From an uncultured beta proteobacterium (GTDB taxonomy: Bacteria; Pseudomonadota; Gammaproteobacteria; Burkholderiales; SG8-39), in the NCBI GenBank assembly GCA_903868285.1, contig CAIPUP010000388.1, forward strand, positions 1-19,658: DNA of 19,658 nt, in the 5' to 3' direction. Position numbers and translations under genes: made by a program. The notes under the pieces were generated by a model. That model saw only the letters and a list, made by a program, of their open reading frames with translations, ran no database searches and was not told the origin of the DNA. Shown piece after piece: positions 1 to 6,915 of the stretch (position 1 is the stretch's first letter; every line of letters begins with the position of its first letter).

Positions 1-2783
1 ACGTGGGCGCTATGCAGCAGCTTGCGCAACTCCGGCAGGCAGGAGCCGCAATTACTGCCACAGCGCAGCGTCTGTTTCAGCAAGGGAATATCCGCGCCAT
101 GGCTGATTGCCTGCTGGATGGCGTCTTCCCGCACACCAAAGCAACTGCACACCACGCGCGATGGTGTGCCTGTGCCCGAGTGGCTGACACTGCTCAGCGC
201 AGCCCGCAGGCTGCTGCGCGAGGGCAGGGTGTCATCGGCCTGGTCCATCAGCGAGCTCAGCCGCGCAACCATGCTCGCTTGCTGATCCGCGACACGCCGG
301 ATGGTCGGTGCGTCTGGATCCTGCGCGCTGGCATGCAGCCTTGCTGCCAACAGGCGTCCGTGTGACAGCCGCAGGTGGCGGGAGTTGCCGCGTGTGGCAT
401 CGTCATAGCGGATCTCGTGTGCGGCATCGCCCAGGCCGGCTATCGCATCCAGCCTGCGCAGTAAATCCGCTTCGGGTGCTTGTAGCAGGCGTGCCTGCAG
501 CGCCATCACGCGTTGATGACGGCCCAGCAATCGCAGGCCGGCGCATCCCAGTTGCGGCAGCAGCGCGCGCAGCTGGCGCATGGCCACTGCCTGCGTATCA
601 CTGTCATCCAGCACAAACAGTAGATCCAGCGCATAAGGTAGCGCGATGGCTTGCACTTGTATTGCCGCATGTTTGAGTTCCGGTTGCCGCGACTGTGGGT
701 CGACGGCATCGGCCATCAGCAGGTTGACGCCGGCATGGCTGGCATAGGCGCTGCTCCAGTGCATCGGCAGGAAACATTCGCCGGCACGCAGCCCGTCATC
801 GGCACGTACCTCGAGCAGGATGCTGCCGCGGCGGCTCTCCACCCTGGCGCAGTCGCCGTCCTGCAGTGCGCGCGCTGCCATGTCGTGCCGATGCATGGAC
901 AGCAGCGGCAGCGGCGCATGCTCGAACAACTGCGGGATGCGTCCGGTGCGACTCATGCTGTGCCACTGATCCCGCAGCCGCCCGCTGTTGAGATGCAGTG
1001 GCCATTGCGTATCGACGCTCTCCCAGGTGCCGACAAACGGTGTCGGTACAAATTGCGCCCGGCCATTGGCAGTCGGGAAGACGCCGTCCTGATAGAGCCG
1101 CTTGCTGCCCTGTTCGGCTTGTTCGGGATAAGGCCATTGCTGCGGGCCGTCACGTTCCAGACGTGCGTAGTCCAGCCCGGTGATATCCAGATCGCGACCG
1201 CGGGTCGTGGCGCGATGTTCATCATGGATGTCCTGCGCGCTGTGCCAGGGAAACAAGCGGGCGGCGTGGCCATGCCCTGCCACCGGGTCCAGGGCCGGGC
1301 CCAGACGATGCGCAAAGTCGCGCGCGATCTGCCAGTCATGACGCGCTTCACCCGGTGCTGCCACGGCAGCGCGCACCCGACTGATGCAGCGTTCGGAATT
1401 GGTGACGGTGCCCTCTTTTTCGCCCCAGGTCGAGGCTGGCAGCAGCAAATGCGCCCAGTCGACACTCTCGGTGTCGCGCCAGGCTTCCTGCAGTACGACA
1501 TAGTCGGCCTTGGCTAAGGCACGTCGTACCAATGTCTGGTCGGGCATGGAATGCGCAGGGTTGGTACAGGCGATCCATACCGCCTTGATCTGGCCGCGGT
1601 CCAGGGCATGAAACAGTTCCACCGCTGTCTTGCCGGGTGAGGCGGGAACGTCGTCCACACCCCAAAGCCCAGCCACCTCGGCGCGGTGCTGCGGATTGGA
1701 TAGATCGCGATGCGCTGACAGCAGATTGGCCATGCCGCCGACTTCCCGGCCGCCCATGGCATTGGGTTGTCCGGTGAGTGACAGCGGTCCCGCGCCGGGT
1801 CGACCAATGTGGCCAGTGGCCAGATGCAGATTGATCAACGCGACATTGTTATGCGTGCCGTGCACCGACTGATTCAGTCCCTGGCAATACAGCGACAGCG
1901 CAGCGCCGGCACGGCCGAAGTGCTGCGCTGCCTGCTCGATGTCGGCGGCTGGCACCTGACACACCACGGCAGCACGCTCGGGTGTCCATGCCTGCACCGC
2001 CCGTTGCAGAGCTTCAAAGCCCTGGGTGTGCTTGGCGATGAACGCCTGATCCAGCAATTGATCGCGGATCAGCGCATGCAGCATGGCGTTGAACAATGCG
2101 ATATCGGTGCCGGGAGCCAGTGCCAGATGAAGATCGGCTTCTTCGGCAGTGGCGGTGCGTCTGGGGTCGATCACGATGGTTTTCAATTGTGGATTGGCGG
2201 CGCGTGCAGCCTCAATCCTTCGATACAGCACCGGATGGGCAAAGGCGGTGTTTGATCCGGCGATCAACAGGCAATCGGTGGCGTCGATATCGTCGTAGCA
2301 GGCCGGTGGTGCATCCGCACCCAGCGTGGCCTTGTAGCCGGCCACCGCGCTGGACATGCAAAGGCGCGAATTGGTGTCGATGTTATTGGTGCCGATCAGG
2401 CCTTTGGCCAGCTTGTTGAAGGCGTAGTAGTCCTCGGTCAGCAATTGGCCGGAGACATAGAACGCGACGCTGTCCGGGCCATGTTGGCGAATGATGTCGG
2501 CAAAGCGCTGTGCCGCCTGATTCAGTGCGCTATCCCAGTCGAGTGTCTGCAGCGGCTGATCTGTGCTTGCGCGATGCATCGGCATGCGAATGCGATTGGC
2601 CGGGTCCGCAGCCCGATGCAGAGTGCTGCCCTTGGCGCAGAGCAGGCCGGCATTCGCCGGATGCTGCGGATCACCCCGCACACCGATGATGCTGTTGTCG
2701 CGCACCGCGATCAGTACGCCGCAACCCACGCCGCAGTAGCAGCAGGTGGAGGGCACTTCCGAGGCGGCGGCTTGTTGGGTCAT
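1..2783 (-). CDS. nasA: Assimilatory nitrate reductase catalytic subunit, 3' end cut by window
   Basis: Cytoplasmic molybdenum enzyme reducing nitrate to nitrite. The minus frame is open from ATG at 2783 to base 1, giving 927 complete codons with no stop, so only the last few codons are missing. An N-terminal [4Fe-4S] motif has Cys 14, 17, 21 and 49 (CCYCGVGC then LLCAKG). The motif NSRLC places the likely Mo-ligating Cys at 142, as in Nap/Nas enzymes. Then come the molybdopterin oxidoreductase and dinucleotide-binding domains. The C-terminus is a BFD-like [2Fe-2S] domain (Cys 879, 881, 912, 915; RCGSNCGSCLPEL), typical of Klebsiella-type NasA and absent from periplasmic NapA. No Tat signal is present, fitting a cytoplasmic enzyme. 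It is divergent from nasT, with a sigma-54-like promoter at 2854-2869. The ribosome-binding site is weak. Electrons probably come from the FAD protein at 7728-9122. Confidence 0.95.
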   Translation of the reverse strand, partial: MTQQAAASEVPSTCCYCGVGCGVLIAVRDNSIIGVRGDPQHPANAGLLCAKGSTLHRAADPANRIRMPMHRASTDQPLQTLDWDSALNQAAQRFADIIRQHGPDSVAFYVSGQLLTEDYYAFNKLAKGLIGTNNIDTNSRLCMSSAVAGYKATLGADAPPACYDDIDATDCLLIAGSNTAFAHPVLYRRIEAARAANPQLKTIVIDPRRTATAEEADLHLALAPGTDIALFNAMLHALIRDQLLDQAFIAKHTQGFEALQRAVQAWTPERAAVVCQVPAADIEQAAQHFGRAGAALSLYCQGLNQSVHGTHNNVALINLHLATGHIGRPGAGPLSLTGQPNAMGGREVGGMANLLSAHRDLSNPQHRAEVAGLWGVDDVPASPGKTAVELFHALDRGQIKAVWIACTNPAHSMPDQTLVRRALAKADYVVLQEAWRDTESVDWAHLLLPASTWGEKEGTVTNSERCISRVRAAVAAPGEARHDWQIARDFAHRLGPALDPVAGHGHAARLFPWHSAQDIHDEHRATTRGRDLDITGLDYARLERDGPQQWPYPEQAEQGSKRLYQDGVFPTANGRAQFVPTPFVGTWESVDTQWPLHLNSGRLRDQWHSMSRTGRIPQLFEHAPLPLLSMHRHDMAARALQDGDCARVESRRGSILLEVRADDGLRAGECFLPMHWSSAYASHAGVNLLMADAVDPQSRQPELKHAAIQVQAIALPYALDLLFVLDDSDTQAVAMRQLRALLPQLGCAGLRLLGRHQRVMALQARLLQAPEADLLRRLDAIAGLGDAAHEIRYDDATRGNSRHLRLSHGRLLAARLHASAQDPDAPTIRRVADQQASMVARLSSLMDQADDTLPSRSSLRAALSSVSHSGTGTPSRVVCSCFGVREDAIQQAISHGADIPLLKQTLRCGSNCGSCLPELRKLLHSAH

Positions 2784-2853
2784 GGAGCGATGAAGTTGCC
2801 TGGCGCTGATGCATGAAGTTTGCGGTGACCGCCGACGCGGCAGGTTTGAACAA

Positions 2854-2869
2854 AGCAACCGTTATGCCA
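2854..2869 (-). promoter_or_regulatory. Sigma-54 (-24/-12) promoter for nasA
   Basis: Read on the minus strand the sequence is TGGCATAACGGTTGCT, a close match to the sigma-54 consensus TGGCAC-N5-TTGCW, with exactly ten bases between the invariant GG and GC. The start site would fall near 2843, giving nasA a leader of about 60 bases. Sigma-54 and NtrC control of nitrate assimilation is established in Klebsiella; its use here is inference. Confidence 0.7.
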
Positions 2870-2880
2870 ATGCGTTGGCC

Positions 2881-2896
2881 TGGCACAACCCTTGCA
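2881..2896 (+). promoter_or_regulatory. Sigma-54 (-24/-12) promoter for nasT
   Basis: TGGCACAACCCTTGCA matches the sigma-54 consensus in both elements, with GG at 2882-2883 and GC at 2894-2895 (ten bases between). The predicted start site is near 2907, directly at the ATG chosen for nasT (2908), so the message would be leaderless or nasT starts further in. It lies back to back with the nasA promoter, 11 bases away. Confidence 0.65.
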
Positions 2897-2907
2897 CAGC
2901 TTCCTGC

Positions 2908-3564
2908 ATGCAGCGCAAAACGCTTACTGTCAGTTCCAAGCCCGATGTCGTGTCCGAGCCGGCACTGCCGGCTGCGCCGATACGCGTGATGCTGGTGGAC
3001 GAGTCGCCCGAGCGCACCGCCATGCTGAAAACCAGCCTGGAATCAAGTGGTTATGAAGTGGTGGAGGCCTTGGCGACCTCGCTGGAATTGATTGCAGCCG
3101 TGGAGCAATCCCGGCCCGAGGTGATCATCATCGATGTCGATTCACCCAGCCGCGATGTGCTTGAAGGCCTGAGCGTGATGGGGCGCGATCATCCCCGGCC
3201 GGTGGTGATGTTTGCCAATGACGACGATACCCAGACCATCCGCGCCGCCACCCGCGCCGGGGTGTCGGCCTATGTGGTGGACGGTCTGGTGCCATCGCGC
3301 GTCAAGACCATCATCGATGTTGCGCGTGCGCGTTTCGAGGAGCATCAGGCCGAGCTGGCCAGCCTGCGTGAGGCCTTGCAGGACACGCAGCAACGCCTGG
3401 CCGAGCGCAAATTGGTGGATAGGGCCAAAGGCATCTTGATGCAGCGTAAGCAGCTCAGTGAGGAGGCGGCCTATCGCGAGCTGCGCGAACTCGCCATGCG
3501 TCGCAAGCTGCGTATTGGCGATGCTGCGCGCTTGTTGATTGAGGCAGCGGATTTGCTGGCCTGA
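2908..3564 (+). CDS. nasT: NasT-type response regulator with ANTAR RNA-binding domain
   Basis: A 218-residue transcription antiterminator. Residues 25-140 form a receiver-like domain (IRVMLVDES, Asp31 and Asp76 present). The switch Lys of true receivers is replaced by Asp125 in AYVVDGL and the switch Thr/Ser by Ala103. The long helix at 145-168 leads into the ANTAR domain (about 160-216; RKLVDRAKGILMQ, AYRELRELAM). ANTAR domains bind paired hairpins with hexanucleotide loops in leader RNA; exactly such a leader lies downstream at 3746-3791. In Azotobacter and Paracoccus, NasT is held by the nitrate sensor NasS, not driven by phosphorylation; no NasS gene is in this window. The start is uncertain: ATG 2908 has no ribosome-binding site, and GTG 2950 is an alternative that keeps the receiver intact. 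The frame stays open upstream to 2809, but that extension looks non-coding. Confidence 0.88.
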   Translation: MQRKTLTVSSKPDVVSEPALPAAPIRVMLVDESPERTAMLKTSLESSGYEVVEALATSLELIAAVEQSRPEVIIIDVDSPSRDVLEGLSVMGRDHPRPVVMFANDDDTQTIRAATRAGVSAYVVDGLVPSRVKTIIDVARARFEEHQAELASLREALQDTQQRLAERKLVDRAKGILMQRKQLSEEAAYRELRELAMRRKLRIGDAARLLIEAADLLA

Positions 3565-3614
3565 GTCGGCTGGTGCGTAAACGGCGGGATGCAATGTCCG
3601 CCGCGCTTGCTCGA

Positions 3615-3631
3615 AGTGCCCAGAAGGTGCG
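3615..3631 (+). promoter_or_regulatory. Candidate NtrC-binding site, distal (weak)
   Basis: Compared with the NtrC palindrome TGCACC-N5-GGTGCA, the right half GGTGCG matches 5 of 6 bases and the left half AGTGCC matches 3 of 6. It starts 31 bases, about three helical turns, before the better site at 3646. It is supported mainly by that phasing and by the sigma-54 promoter downstream. Confidence 0.3.
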
Positions 3632-3645
3632 AGCGCCCGTACAAC

Positions 3646-3662
3646 CGCACCGCAACAGTGCG
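3646..3662 (+). promoter_or_regulatory. Candidate NtrC-binding site, proximal
   Basis: The sequence CGCACCGCAACAGTGCG has half sites GCAC and GTGC separated by seven bases, the core of the NtrC palindrome TGCACC-N5-GGTGCA (9 of 12 positions). Its centre lies about 88 bases upstream of the predicted nrtA operon start, a usual position for a sigma-54 enhancer. Confidence 0.45.
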
Positions 3663-3715
3663 ATTTGCTGATGATTCAGACTTGGTGTGCGATGCGTCGC
3701 CAGTGCAACAGCCCC

Positions 3716-3731
3716 TGGCACACAGGTTGCA
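3716..3731 (+). promoter_or_regulatory. Sigma-54 (-24/-12) promoter for the nrt-nir operon
   Basis: TGGCACACAGGTTGCA has GG at 3717-3718 and GC at 3729-3730 with exactly ten bases between, an almost perfect sigma-54 match. The predicted transcription start is about 3742, four bases before the first ANTAR-type hairpin, so the leader RNA would begin directly with the regulatory structure. No sigma-70 promoter stands out here. Confidence 0.8.
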
Positions 3732-3745
3732 TTAATGCAGGGTGA

Positions 3746-3791
3746 CGGCGCGCATCAACGGCGATGCGTGCTGACTGACAAAGGCGTTCGT
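3746..3791 (+). promoter_or_regulatory. ANTAR-target dual hairpin (NasT antitermination leader)
   Basis: Two adjacent hairpins each carry a six-base loop with A at position 1 and G at position 4, the signature of ANTAR protein targets. Hairpin 1 (3746-3773) has an 11-bp stem and loop AACGGC at 3757-3762. Hairpin 2 (3774-3791) has loop AAAGGC at 3780-3785. It is closed by C3779-G3786, A3778-U3787 and G3777-U3788, then one mismatch, then two more pairs. The loop and 3' strand of hairpin 2 are the same bases as the 5' arm of the terminator at 3780-3836, so the two folds exclude each other. NasT bound to the dual hairpin should therefore allow readthrough into nrtA. The fold was deduced by eye, not computed. 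Confidence 0.78.
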
Positions 3792-3839
3792 GTTCGTGCT
3801 CCGGCTTCGCCGGGTGCGGGCATAACGCCTTTTTTTATT
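3780..3839 (+). terminator. Intrinsic terminator (attenuator) in nrtA leader
   Basis: The 9-bp stem AAAGGCGTT (3780-3788) pairs with AACGCCTTT (3824-3832) and runs into seven T residues (3830-3836). The loop holds an inner hairpin, CCGGC-TTC-GCCGG (3801-3813). It lies between the sigma-54 promoter and the nrtA start, so by default it would stop transcription of the operon. Its 5' arm is shared with ANTAR hairpin 2. Confidence 0.85.
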
Positions 3840-3871
3840 CGATCGCACATTGGACTTCGCGGGAGCAAACC

Positions 3872-5194
3872 ATGACATGCAAGCCTGAACACTCTGCAAC
3901 CAAGGTCGCAACGTCGCAGGCCATGGCAACGCCTGACAGTAAGGGTCAGCGTGACCGGCGTCGTGATTTTCTGAAAAAAGCGACCGCAGTCGGCGTGGCT
4001 GGTGGCGCCATGGGCCTGGTGCCCGATGCATTGCGTCATGCCGCCTGGGCCGCAGGCTCGGATGCGCCGGAGAAAAAAGAGGTCAAGGTGGGATTCATAC
4101 CGCTTACCGACTGCGCGTCGGTGGTCATGGCTTCGGTGCTCAAGATAGATGAAAAGTACGGCATCAAGATCATTCCGACCAAGGAAGCTTCCTGGGCCGG
4201 CGTGCGTGACAAGCTGGTCAATGGCGAGCTGGATGCGGCGCATGTGCTGTACGGCCTGATCTATGGCGTGCATGCCGGTGTTGGCGGTCCGAAAAAGGAC
4301 ATGGCCATCCTGATGAATCTGAATCACAACGGCCAGGCCATCACGCTCTCGCGCAAGCTGTATGACAAGGGTGTCAAGGATGGTGCCAGTCTGGCCGCGC
4401 TCATCGGCAAGGAAAAAGGCGAATACACCTTCGCCCAGACCTTCCCCACCGGTACCCATGCCATGTGGCTGTATTACTGGCTGGCCACCTATGGCATCAA
4501 CCCCATGACCGAGGTCAAGACCATCACCGTGCCGCCGCCGCAAATGGTGGCCAATATGCGGGTGGGGAATATGGACGGTTACTGCGTCGGTGAGCCGTGG
4601 AATAACCGCGCCATCGTCGACAAGATCGGCTTTACTGCCAACACCACCCAGGACGTCTGGAAAGACCATCCGGAAAAGACCCTGGGTTGCACCGCCGAGT
4701 TCGTGCAGAAGTACCCCAACACTGCACGTGCCATGACCGCAGCGGTGATCGAGGCGGGCAAGTGGATCGATGCCTCGCTGTCCAACCGGCAGAAGACAGC
4801 CGAGACCATCGCCGATCGCGCCTATGTCAACACCGACAAGGATGTGATCCTGGCACGCATGCTGGGTCGCTACGAGAACGGTATCGGTCGCTCCTGGGAC
4901 GATCCGAACGCCATGAAGTTCTACAACGATGGCTATGTGACCTTTCCCTTCCTGTCCGATGGCATGTGGTTCCTGACCCAGCACCGACGTTGGGGCTTGT
5001 TGAAACAGGATCTGGATTACCTCGCGGTTGCCAGGCAGGTGAACCGGCTGGACATCTACAAGGATGCGGCGGCCATGACCAAGACGGCTGTTCCCAAGGA
5101 CGTCATGCGCAGCGTGAAAATGATCGACGGCGTGACCTGGGATGGCAAGGATCCCAAGCGCTATGCCGCCTCGTTCAAGATCCGGGCGGCCTGA
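3872..5194 (+). CDS. nrtA: ABC transporter nitrate-binding protein, Tat-exported
   Basis: 440 residues of the NrtA/CmpA/NasF family, which captures nitrate in the periplasm for an ABC importer. A twin-arginine signal is visible (RRDFLKK at about 30-36, followed by a hydrophobic Ala/Gly stretch and an Ala-rich cleavage region near 57-60). Family features include KVGFIPLTDCASVVMA, GELDAAHVLYGLIYG, the QTFPTGTHAMWLYYWL segment and the GEPWNNRAI segment. GGGAG at 3861-3865, six bases before the ATG, supports the start. It is the first gene after the attenuator and is followed by nrtB after one base. The cytoplasmic sensor NasS is a paralogue of this family, but the Tat signal here argues for a transport role. 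Confidence 0.93.
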   Translation: MTCKPEHSATKVATSQAMATPDSKGQRDRRRDFLKKATAVGVAGGAMGLVPDALRHAAWAAGSDAPEKKEVKVGFIPLTDCASVVMASVLKIDEKYGIKIIPTKEASWAGVRDKLVNGELDAAHVLYGLIYGVHAGVGGPKKDMAILMNLNHNGQAITLSRKLYDKGVKDGASLAALIGKEKGEYTFAQTFPTGTHAMWLYYWLATYGINPMTEVKTITVPPPQMVANMRVGNMDGYCVGEPWNNRAIVDKIGFTANTTQDVWKDHPEKTLGCTAEFVQKYPNTARAMTAAVIEAGKWIDASLSNRQKTAETIADRAYVNTDKDVILARMLGRYENGIGRSWDDPNAMKFYNDGYVTFPFLSDGMWFLTQHRRWGLLKQDLDYLAVARQVNRLDIYKDAAAMTKTAVPKDVMRSVKMIDGVTWDGKDPKRYAASFKIRAA

Positions 5195-5195
5195 G

Positions 5196-6107
5196 ATGTC
5201 CGCCGCAGCGTCTCAATCCGCGCCCAGGCCGGTGGTGGCATCGGTTGCGGTGCATCCCTCGGCACCCGGCCTGGCGACGTCATTGGCACAGGCCAGGCTG
5301 CGCGCCAAACCCGCTGCCCGTCCGGCACGAACACGCGCGCCCGATTGGCTGGTGCGTGGCTTTGCCATGCTGTGCGGTCTGACCTTGTTTGTTTGCGTCT
5401 GGGCCGTGGTGGCCGGGAGCGGTGATCGCATTCCCGGACCGGCGGCGGTGTGGCAATCGGCGCTGGAGATTTTTTCTGATCCGTTCTACCAGAAAGGTCC
5501 GAATGATCAGGGCATAGGCTGGAACGTCTTGCTGTCGCTCAAGCGCGTTGCGATCGGCTTTGGTCTGGCGGCGCTGGTGGGGATACCGCTGGGCTTTTTG
5601 CTCGGGCGCTTTCGCTTCCTGTCGGATATGGCCGCGCCCTTGATTGCCCTGCTCAAACCGGTGTCACCGTTGGCCTGGCTGCCGATCGGACTGCTGTTGT
5701 TCAAGGCCGCCAATCCGGCTGCGATCTACGTCATCTTCGTTTGCAGCCTGTGGCCAATGATCGTCAACACTGCCGTTGGCGTGCAGCAGGTGCCGCAGGA
5801 CTATCTCAATATCGCGCGGGTACTCAATCTCTCGGAATGGAAGGTGTTCACCCGCATTCTGTTCCCGGCGACGCTGCCCTACATGATCACCGGCGTACGT
5901 CTTTCCATCGGTGTGGCCTGGCTGGTCATCGTCGCAGCAGAAATGCTCACTGGCGGTGTCGGTATCGGCTTCTGGGTCTGGGATGAGTGGAACAACCTCA
6001 ATGTGCAACACATCATCATCGCCATCATCACGATTGGTGTTGTCGGGCTATTGCTGGAGCAGGCACTGGTACTTCTGGCGCGACGCTTCAGTTACGGCGG
6101 CAGCTGA
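5196..6107 (+). CDS. nrtB: ABC transporter nitrate permease
   Basis: 303-residue inner-membrane permease (NrtB/NasE/SsuC-type BPD transporter). A cytoplasmic, Ala/Pro/Arg-rich N-terminus of about 50 residues precedes several hydrophobic helices, for example around AMLCGLTLFVCVWAVVAG and FGLAALVGIPLGFLLG. The EAA loop that contacts the ATPase is recognisable around ARVLNLSEWKVFTRILFPAT. The ATG at 5196 follows the nrtA stop by one base (TGAGATG), which implies translational coupling. The frame is open upstream to 5142, but that part lies inside nrtA and was rejected as the start. Confidence 0.93.
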   Translation: MSAAASQSAPRPVVASVAVHPSAPGLATSLAQARLRAKPAARPARTRAPDWLVRGFAMLCGLTLFVCVWAVVAGSGDRIPGPAAVWQSALEIFSDPFYQKGPNDQGIGWNVLLSLKRVAIGFGLAALVGIPLGFLLGRFRFLSDMAAPLIALLKPVSPLAWLPIGLLLFKAANPAAIYVIFVCSLWPMIVNTAVGVQQVPQDYLNIARVLNLSEWKVFTRILFPATLPYMITGVRLSIGVAWLVIVAAEMLTGGVGIGFWVWDEWNNLNVQHIIIAIITIGVVGLLLEQALVLLARRFSYGGS

Positions 6108-6122
6108 GTTCGAAAGGTAAAC

Positions 6123-6914
6123 ATGGATAAATATCTGGCAATCGAATCGGTCGGCGTGGCGTTTGAAACCCGCAAAGGACCGTTTATCGCGCTGCGCGAT
6201 ATCAACCTCACCCTGGCGCAGGGCGAATTCGTGTCCTTGATCGGCCATTCCGGCTGTGGCAAATCCACCTTGCTCAACCTGATCGCCGGCTTGAATGCGC
6301 CCAGCGAAGGGGTGCTGCTGCTGGCCAATCGCGAGATACGTGGTCCGGGACCGGATCGTGGCGTGGTGTTCCAGAACCATTCCCTGTTGCCCTGGATGAC
6401 CTGTCATGACAACGTTTTTCTGGCAGTAGAGCGCGTATTCGGCAGCACTGAGCGCAAGCCGCAGCTGCATGCGCGCGTCACCCGGGCACTGGAGCTGGTC
6501 AATCTTGGTCATGCGGCGCACAAGTACCCGCAGGAAATCTCTGGCGGCATGAAACAGCGGGTCGGCATCGCCCGGGCCTTGTCGATCGAGCCCAAGCTGC
6601 TATTGCTGGACGAACCCTTTGGTGCGCTGGATGCGTTGACCCGGGCCCATTTGCAGGACGAGCTGATGCGCATCGTGGCCGACACTGGCAGTACCGTGGT
6701 GATGGTGACGCATGATGTGGACGAGGCGGTACTGCTGTCAGACCGCATCGTCATGATGACCAATGGCCCGGCAGCCACCATTGGCGAGATTCTGACGGTT
6801 GACCTGCCGCGTCCGCGCGAACGGCTGTCCATGGCAAGCAATCCGCGATACATGGCATTGCGTACTGAAGTGCTGCAGTTTCTGTATCAAAAACAATTAC
6901 GTGCAGCGGCCTGA
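6123..6914 (+). CDS. nrtD: ABC transporter nitrate ATP-binding subunit
   Basis: 263-residue ATPase energising nitrate import with NrtA/NrtB. Walker A is GHSGCGKST (41-49), the Q-loop is at Gln84, the signature ISGGMKQR is at 139-146, Walker B plus D-loop is LLLLDEPFGALD (159-170) and the H-loop His is at 197. There is no C-terminal solute-binding fusion, so it resembles NrtD (or Klebsiella NasD) and not the fused cyanobacterial NrtC. GAAAGG at 6112-6117, five bases before the ATG, supports the start. Taurine and sulfonate ATPases are close relatives, but the operon context favours nitrate. Confidence 0.92.
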   Translation: MDKYLAIESVGVAFETRKGPFIALRDINLTLAQGEFVSLIGHSGCGKSTLLNLIAGLNAPSEGVLLLANREIRGPGPDRGVVFQNHSLLPWMTCHDNVFLAVERVFGSTERKPQLHARVTRALELVNLGHAAHKYPQEISGGMKQRVGIARALSIEPKLLLLDEPFGALDALTRAHLQDELMRIVADTGSTVVMVTHDVDEAVLLSDRIVMMTNGPAATIGEILTVDLPRPRERLSMASNPRYMALRTEVLQFLYQKQLRAAA

Positions 6915-6915
6915 G

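Noticed and set aside
1..2783. nasA as a broken gene, because only short complete minus-strand ORFs (60-180 aa) appear here
   Set aside because: Spot translation near 2742, 2358, 2159, 1499, 638, 149 and 5 stays in one open minus frame with family motifs throughout. The gene simply lacks its stop inside the window.
2809..2907. Upstream extension of nasT to ATG 2809
   Set aside because: It would place coding sequence over both sigma-54 elements and adds residues unlike any NasT.
3582..3603. 7-bp hairpin after nasT as its terminator
   Set aside because: No T-tract follows the stem, so intrinsic termination is not supported.
3727..3740. Hairpin TTGC-ATTAAT-GCAG as the first ANTAR hairpin
   Set aside because: Its loop has A, not G, at position 4, and the 5' strand lies within the -12 element of the promoter, upstream of the predicted RNA start.
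3755..4984. 409-residue minus-strand ORF opposite nrtA
   Set aside because: The plus strand encodes a clear NrtA with Tat signal. The antisense protein is a His/Gly/Asp-rich shadow with no recognisable domain.
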